DNA of 46,553 nt from Desulfurobacteriaceae bacterium (GTDB lineage Bacteria; Aquificota; Aquificia; Desulfurobacteriales; Desulfurobacteriaceae): the NCBI GenBank assembly GCA_027051905.1, contig JALUGO010000017.1, forward strand, positions 1-46,553, written 5' to 3'. The notes beneath the pieces were generated by a model. It did not search any database. It was given only the letters and a program-made list of their open reading frames with translations, and was not told the origin of the DNA. The position numbers were made by a program, and so were the translations under genes. Positions 42,750 through 46,553 of this stretch are shown here, one piece after another; position 1 is the stretch's first letter; every line of letters starts with the position of its first letter.

Positions 42750-45365
42750 ATGAGAACAGTCATAACAACCCACAGAAATATGGATTTAGACGCCCTTGGA
42801 GCGGTTGTCGGTCTGAAGAGACTCTACCCCGACGCTGAAGTTGTTCTTCCCGATACCAAAGGCTCAGACGTTGTTCGACTTTTAAAAGAGAACCCCGATA
42901 TTCTGGAATTTACCGAAGAGAGTGCCTTCTCCGGCCAGATAGAGAGGCTCATAGTTACAGATACAGACTCCCTTGAGAGGATTCCCGAAACCGTTCGTTC
43001 CGGAATTACCGAGAAAACGGAGATAGTGGTTTTTGACCACCATTCCCGGGATTTTGACCTTCCGGCAGAGGTTCACTACAAAGAGGCCGGTTCGACTTCA
43101 GCAATAGTTTCTCTTCTGCTAAAGGGAAGAGGTCTTGTTCCTTCTCCTTACGAGGCATCTGTTCTACTTCTTGGTATTTACGCAGATACCGGTTCCTTTA
43201 CATATCCCTCAACAACTCCTTTAGATTTCGTAGCTGCTGCCTATCTTATGGGAGTTGGAGCTACGGTTTCGTTCGTCCGTCGCTACCTTCCCGGCGGTTT
43301 GACCGATATGGAGATAGACCTTTTAAAAACTCTGAAAGACAACCTGAAAACCGTAGAGGTAAACGGAAACCTCATAGGCATAACTTACGGGCGTTTTGAT
43401 AAATACGTGGGAGACGTTTCCCACCTTATCAGCAGGCTCCTTGAGATAAACGGTCTGCCGGCAGTTTTTGGGGTTGTTGAGGTTCAGGGAACAACGTTTC
43501 TCATCGGTCGTTCTCAGAGCTCCAAAGTGGATGTATCTAAACTTGCAGAGAAGTTTGGTGGTGGAGGCCATCCAGAGGCTGCTTCAGCCTCTATAAAGGG
43601 AAAAACAGTTTTTGAGGTTCTTGAAAAGCTGAGAGTTGTTCTGCCAGAAGTTGTTGAGCCCTTAAAACTGGCAAGGGACGTTATGACCTCTCCCCCCATT
43701 ACCGTTTCTCAGAGTGAATCGGTCTCTTCTGCCCGTTTGGTGCTTATGAAAAACAGCATAAATGCAGCTCCTGTTGTTGATGAAAACGGCCATCTGGTTG
43801 GGGTTGTTAACAGAGCTCTTCTCGACAGAGCTGTTTACATGGGACTTGAAAACGAAAAAGTTTCAGAAGTAATGGAGAGGGATTTTCTTACCGTTTCTCC
43901 CGATTCTCCTTTGAGCCTTGTAGAGGAGATTATCGTTGAAAGGCATCAGAGTTTTGTTCCCGTTGTCGAAAACGGGAAACCCGTTGGAGTGATAACCAGA
44001 ACCGACCTTCTGCTTAACCTTTACAGAAAAGAGCTCTCAGAGATTTCTTCTTTTTACGAAAAGCGTCTTTCCTCCTCTCCCCACTTCAGGAACGTTTCTG
44101 AGCTTTTGAGGGGAGCTCTTCCCGAAGACCTTTACAACCTCGTAAGGAAGATTGGAGAGATTGCAGACAGAGAGAATCTCAACGCCTACATAGTTGGCGG
44201 TTTTGTCAGAGACCTTATTCTGGGCAGAAAAAACTACGACATAGACATTGTTGTAGAGGGAGACGCCACCCTTTTTGCAAAACAGGTTGCTAAAGAGCTT
44301 GGAGCGAAAGTTCACACTTTTGACCGTTTCAAAACGGCAACCCTCGTTTTTTCAGATGGAACCCGTATAGATATGGCCTCTGCCAGAACGGAGGTTTACA
44401 GAGCTCCTGGTGCCTTCCCGGAAGTGGACATGGCTCCCCTCAAAAAAGACCTGTTCCGCCGGGACTTCACAATAAATACTCTGGCCATAAAGATAAACGC
44501 TTCAGACTTTGGTCGCCTTATAGACTTCTTTGGAGGCCTGAAAGACATAAAAGACAGGAAGATCAGGGTTCTCCATTCCCTCTCATTTGTTGAAGATCCG
44601 ACCAGAATCCTTAGAGCTCTCCGCTTTGCCACCCGCTACCGGTTTGAACTCGGCCGCCACACAGAGAAGCTTCTGAAAATGGCAGTTGAGAGAAAACTCT
44701 TTAGAACTGTTGAAGGCCAGAGAATCTACCACGAGCTTAAACAGATAATGCTTGAAGAAAATCCTTTAAGAGTTCTTCTGAAAATGGACAGATATGGAAT
44801 CCTGAAAGAGCTCTTTCCCGCTCTCAACTGGAACAGACAGAAAAAAGATCTTTTTGAAAGAGTAAGGAAGCTTGTTAACTGGCATAAACTTACTTTCCCA
44901 GATAGTGAAACCGATTACCATCTTGTTTATTTTGGTGCTCTTTTTTATAAAGAGCCTTTTGACCAAGTAAAAACATACCTTGAAACCCTTTCTTTTCCAG
45001 AGAAAGAAACCAGAAAACTTATCAATATCCTGGAGGATCTCTATCCCGTAATAAAATCTCTTAAAAAATCTCAGTTTCCTAGTCAGATTTATAGGGTGCT
45101 CGAGCGAAAGAGTGATGAATTTCTGCTTTTACTTGCAGCTGTCTCGCCGGAATTCGAGAATAACATTCTCACTTTCATGAAGGAGTGGCGCTTTATCAAA
45201 CCTCTTGTTTCCGGGGAGGATCTCAAATCATTAGGTCTTGAACCAGGTCCTGCTTTTGGGGATTATCTGAGTAAGGTAAAATATGCACTTATAGACGGGG
45301 TGCTTCCTGTAAATGACAGAGATGCACAGCTTGTTTTTTTGCGGGAGCTGATAAATGCTTCGTAA
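42750..45365 (+). CDS. DHH phosphoesterase-CBS-tRNA nucleotidyltransferase fusion
   Basis: An 871-residue multidomain protein. Residues about 1-305 form a DHH/DHHA1 module (HRNMDLDALGAV, FDHHSRDF, ADTGSFTYPST, GGGGHPEAASASIKG). Two CBS domains cover about 312-430. From about 470 comes a class II nucleotidyltransferase head (YIVGGFVRDLILGRKNYDID, DxD metal pair; KKDLFRRDFTINTLAI) and the RNA-binding neck EDPTRILRALRFATRY. In Aquifex aeolicus CCA addition is shared between a CC-adding and an A-adding enzyme, so this may be one half of such a pair rather than a full CCA enzyme. The role of the DHH part is not known. It overlaps gspC by 11 bases. Confidence 0.92.
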   Translation: MRTVITTHRNMDLDALGAVVGLKRLYPDAEVVLPDTKGSDVVRLLKENPDILEFTEESAFSGQIERLIVTDTDSLERIPETVRSGITEKTEIVVFDHHSRDFDLPAEVHYKEAGSTSAIVSLLLKGRGLVPSPYEASVLLLGIYADTGSFTYPSTTPLDFVAAAYLMGVGATVSFVRRYLPGGLTDMEIDLLKTLKDNLKTVEVNGNLIGITYGRFDKYVGDVSHLISRLLEINGLPAVFGVVEVQGTTFLIGRSQSSKVDVSKLAEKFGGGGHPEAASASIKGKTVFEVLEKLRVVLPEVVEPLKLARDVMTSPPITVSQSESVSSARLVLMKNSINAAPVVDENGHLVGVVNRALLDRAVYMGLENEKVSEVMERDFLTVSPDSPLSLVEEIIVERHQSFVPVVENGKPVGVITRTDLLLNLYRKELSEISSFYEKRLSSSPHFRNVSELLRGALPEDLYNLVRKIGEIADRENLNAYIVGGFVRDLILGRKNYDIDIVVEGDATLFAKQVAKELGAKVHTFDRFKTATLVFSDGTRIDMASARTEVYRAPGAFPEVDMAPLKKDLFRRDFTINTLAIKINASDFGRLIDFFGGLKDIKDRKIRVLHSLSFVEDPTRILRALRFATRYRFELGRHTEKLLKMAVERKLFRTVEGQRIYHELKQIMLEENPLRVLLKMDRYGILKELFPALNWNRQKKDLFERVRKLVNWHKLTFPDSETDYHLVYFGALFYKEPFDQVKTYLETLSFPEKETRKLINILEDLYPVIKSLKKSQFPSQIYRVLERKSDEFLLLLAAVSPEFENNILTFMKEWRFIKPLVSGEDLKSLGLEPGPAFGDYLSKVKYALIDGVLPVNDRDAQLVFLRELINAS

Positions 45366-46152
45366 TTTGTTGTTTTACTTTGAAATTATTTCGTTTTTTC
45401 TTTTAGGGGTTACTGTTGCTTATTTTGTTTCATCCCTGGTATATTTAAAATATCCTGATGTTGGTTTATTAAAAATTTCAAAAGAAGATTGCGATATTGT
45501 TACCTATTCTTATTCGACTTTCCTTTCAAGAGAGGGGTTCTTTAAGTCAAAAGGTCTGAAAAAACGAAAAATATCCATTCCCGTTATGGAAGAGACTTTT
45601 TCTCTTGGGGACTATACGCTAAAAGGGACGGTTGTTTGTAGTCAATGTGATAAAAGTATTGCAATTCTTGAGGAAAATGGAAAATCAAAAATACTAAGCG
45701 TGGGAGAGGAACTAAAAGGCTATAAGCTCATTAGGGTTTATCCTGATAGAGTAGTATTTTCTAAAGACTCCCGTGAAATTATCCTTATGCTCAGGAGCTT
45801 GAAAGAAAGAAGAGGGGAAAGAAAAAGTAGAAACAAAAAAGAGGATAGAGAGTTTTCTGTAAAGAGGAAGGAAATAATAAAACAAATAGCTTCGGGAGAG
45901 TTTTTAAGGTATATAAACATTGTTCCCATAAAAAATCCTGCAGGTTTAAAAGTAAACTATGTAAACCCTCAGAGTTTTGTTTATCGACTTGGGATACGCC
46001 CTGGAGATGTAATTCTCTCCATTAATGATGTTAGAATAAGAACCCCTGAAGATTCATTCTCAGCCTTTGAACAACTTAAAAATGCAGACTCTGTAGTTAT
46101 AACCGTTTACAGGAACGGTAAAGAGCTAAAGTTGAAATATGAACTTGAGTAG
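45355..46152 (+). CDS. gspC: Type II secretion inner-membrane protein GspC-like, with PDZ domain
   Basis: A 265-residue protein linking the inner-membrane platform to the GspD secretin. One N-terminal span (FEIISFFLLGVTVAYFVSSL) precedes the HR domain at about 85-150 (YTLKGTVVCSQCDKSIAILE, then VGEELKGYKLIRVYPDRVVF). A Lys/Arg-rich linker follows, and a PDZ domain at about 195-262 (GLKVNYVNPQSFVYRLGIRP, GDVILSINDVRI). The HR domain contains a CxxC not usual in GspC. The gene starts 11 bases before the preceding stop and is AT-rich. gspD follows, confirming the system. Confidence 0.87.
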   Translation: MLRNLLFYFEIISFFLLGVTVAYFVSSLVYLKYPDVGLLKISKEDCDIVTYSYSTFLSREGFFKSKGLKKRKISIPVMEETFSLGDYTLKGTVVCSQCDKSIAILEENGKSKILSVGEELKGYKLIRVYPDRVVFSKDSREIILMLRSLKERRGERKSRNKKEDREFSVKRKEIIKQIASGEFLRYINIVPIKNPAGLKVNYVNPQSFVYRLGIRPGDVILSINDVRIRTPEDSFSAFEQLKNADSVVITVYRNGKELKLKYELE

Positions 46153-46163
46153 GAGAGGTTAGG

Positions 46164-46553
46164 ATGATGAGGAGCTTAATGCTATGTGCTTTAATGTCTG
46201 CTTTTATGTTGTATCCTGGAATTTCGCATTCTCAGGAACCAACTTCTGTTCAAATCAACTTTGAGGATGTGGATATTAAAGATTTCACTAAAATTGTAAG
46301 TCAGACAGTTGGAAAGGATATAATCGTTCCGCCAACTTTGAAGGGAAAAATAACTGTAATATCGCCCAAACCTATTCCTAAGAAAGAGCTTTTTAATCTT
46401 TATGTTGCAGCGCTGGATGAGTTGGGCTATCAGGTGGTTGATTATGGTAATTACGTGAAAATAGTAAGAAACAGGCGAGCTGCTAAAGAATCCACAACCG
46501 TTGCTGAGGGAAATGTTGATGGGGGAGATAGAGTTTTGACCTATGTTTACGTG
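46164..46553 (+). CDS. gspD: Type II secretion secretin GspD, 5' part (runs off window)
   Basis: Outer-membrane secretin; 130 residues are visible and the frame stays open to the last base. ATG 46164 or ATG 46167 starts a signal peptide (MMRSLMLCALMSAFMLYPGI). The N0 domain follows: VQINFEDVDIKDFTKIVSQT, DIIVPPTLKGKITVIS, and ELFNLYVAALDELGYQVVD, the classic secretin N0 string. A TAGGAGAGG leader lies at the gspC stop. A PilQ or other secretin is excluded by the GspC neighbour and the N0 start. Confidence 0.92.
   Translation, partial: MMRSLMLCALMSAFMLYPGISHSQEPTSVQINFEDVDIKDFTKIVSQTVGKDIIVPPTLKGKITVISPKPIPKKELFNLYVAALDELGYQVVDYGNYVKIVRNRRAAKESTTVAEGNVDGGDRVLTYVYV

Noticed and set aside
1-46553. 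tRNA, rRNA, CRISPR array, insertion sequence or prophage
   Set aside because: No gap is long enough for rRNA or an array, no direct-repeat series was seen, and no transposase, integrase or phage gene is encoded.

Overview
The window is a gene-dense, almost gap-free stretch of a thermophilic bacterial chromosome. No rRNA, tRNA, CRISPR array, insertion sequence or prophage gene was seen. Proteins are rich in Glu, Lys and Ile/Val. Genes overlap by 1 to 65 bases, ribosome binding sites are strong (GGAGG type), and GTG, TTG and apparently CTG starts are used. A sulfide:quinone oxidoreductase-like flavoprotein, System II cytochrome c maturation, a UbiA prenyltransferase that would fit menaquinone synthesis, a DHH-CBS-tRNA nucleotidyltransferase fusion, BioW, and a MoaC-MogA fusion together suggest Aquificota, most likely the Desulfurobacteriaceae (Desulfurobacterium/Thermovibrio type). 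That assignment is inference from gene content, not from a marker gene.

Layout. 1-7.1 kb (+): 3' part of ftsZ, then a chemotaxis operon cheZ-cheA-cheW-soluble receptor-cheV-cheY ending in a strong terminator. 7.1-10.9 kb (-): ychF, recO, an SQR-like flavoprotein and a PabC-like lyase. 10.9-16.8 kb (+): tightly overlapped gltP-type symporter, HAD phosphatase, ubiA, marC, dtd, mscS, bioW. 16.7-19.4 kb (-): mnmE, a membrane-anchored M23 peptidase and a bactofilin, the last two overlapping. 19.4-22.8 kb (+): glmS, purU and a TetR regulator. 22.8-26.3 kb (-): minimal CcsA/ResB-like pair and ligA. 26.4-31.6 kb (+): moaCB-mobA-moaE-msrB followed by a MacB-type ABC exporter (one ATPase, two permeases). 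31.6-32.2 kb (+): an AT-rich island with two paralogous zinc-ribbon microproteins. 32.2-42.7 kb (-): folP-cdaA-ybbR-glmM (c-di-AMP and cell-wall precursor cassette), a DUF2283 pair, a DUF3857 transglutaminase-like protein, a small unknown, tsaD, a DUF123 nuclease-like protein, trpD, and ftsY with an N-terminal TPR-like extension. 42.7-46.5 kb (+): DHH-CBS-tRNA nucleotidyltransferase, gspC and the start of gspD.

Most striking observations. (1) The octamer palindrome GGAGCTCC occurs about 32 times by hand count where chance predicts fewer than one; it lies in all three reading frames and on genes of both strands, like the cyanobacterial HIP1 element. (2) Two genes (mobA and the DUF123 gene) appear to start at CTG inside a CTGA stop/start overlap, each with a well-placed Shine-Dalgarno; ordinary gene calling would truncate both. 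(3) Both strong terminators are built so that the stop codon and last codons of the convergent gene lie within the hairpin. (4) A tandem pair of zinc-ribbon microproteins has similar translation leaders, and the second copy lacks an obvious start codon.
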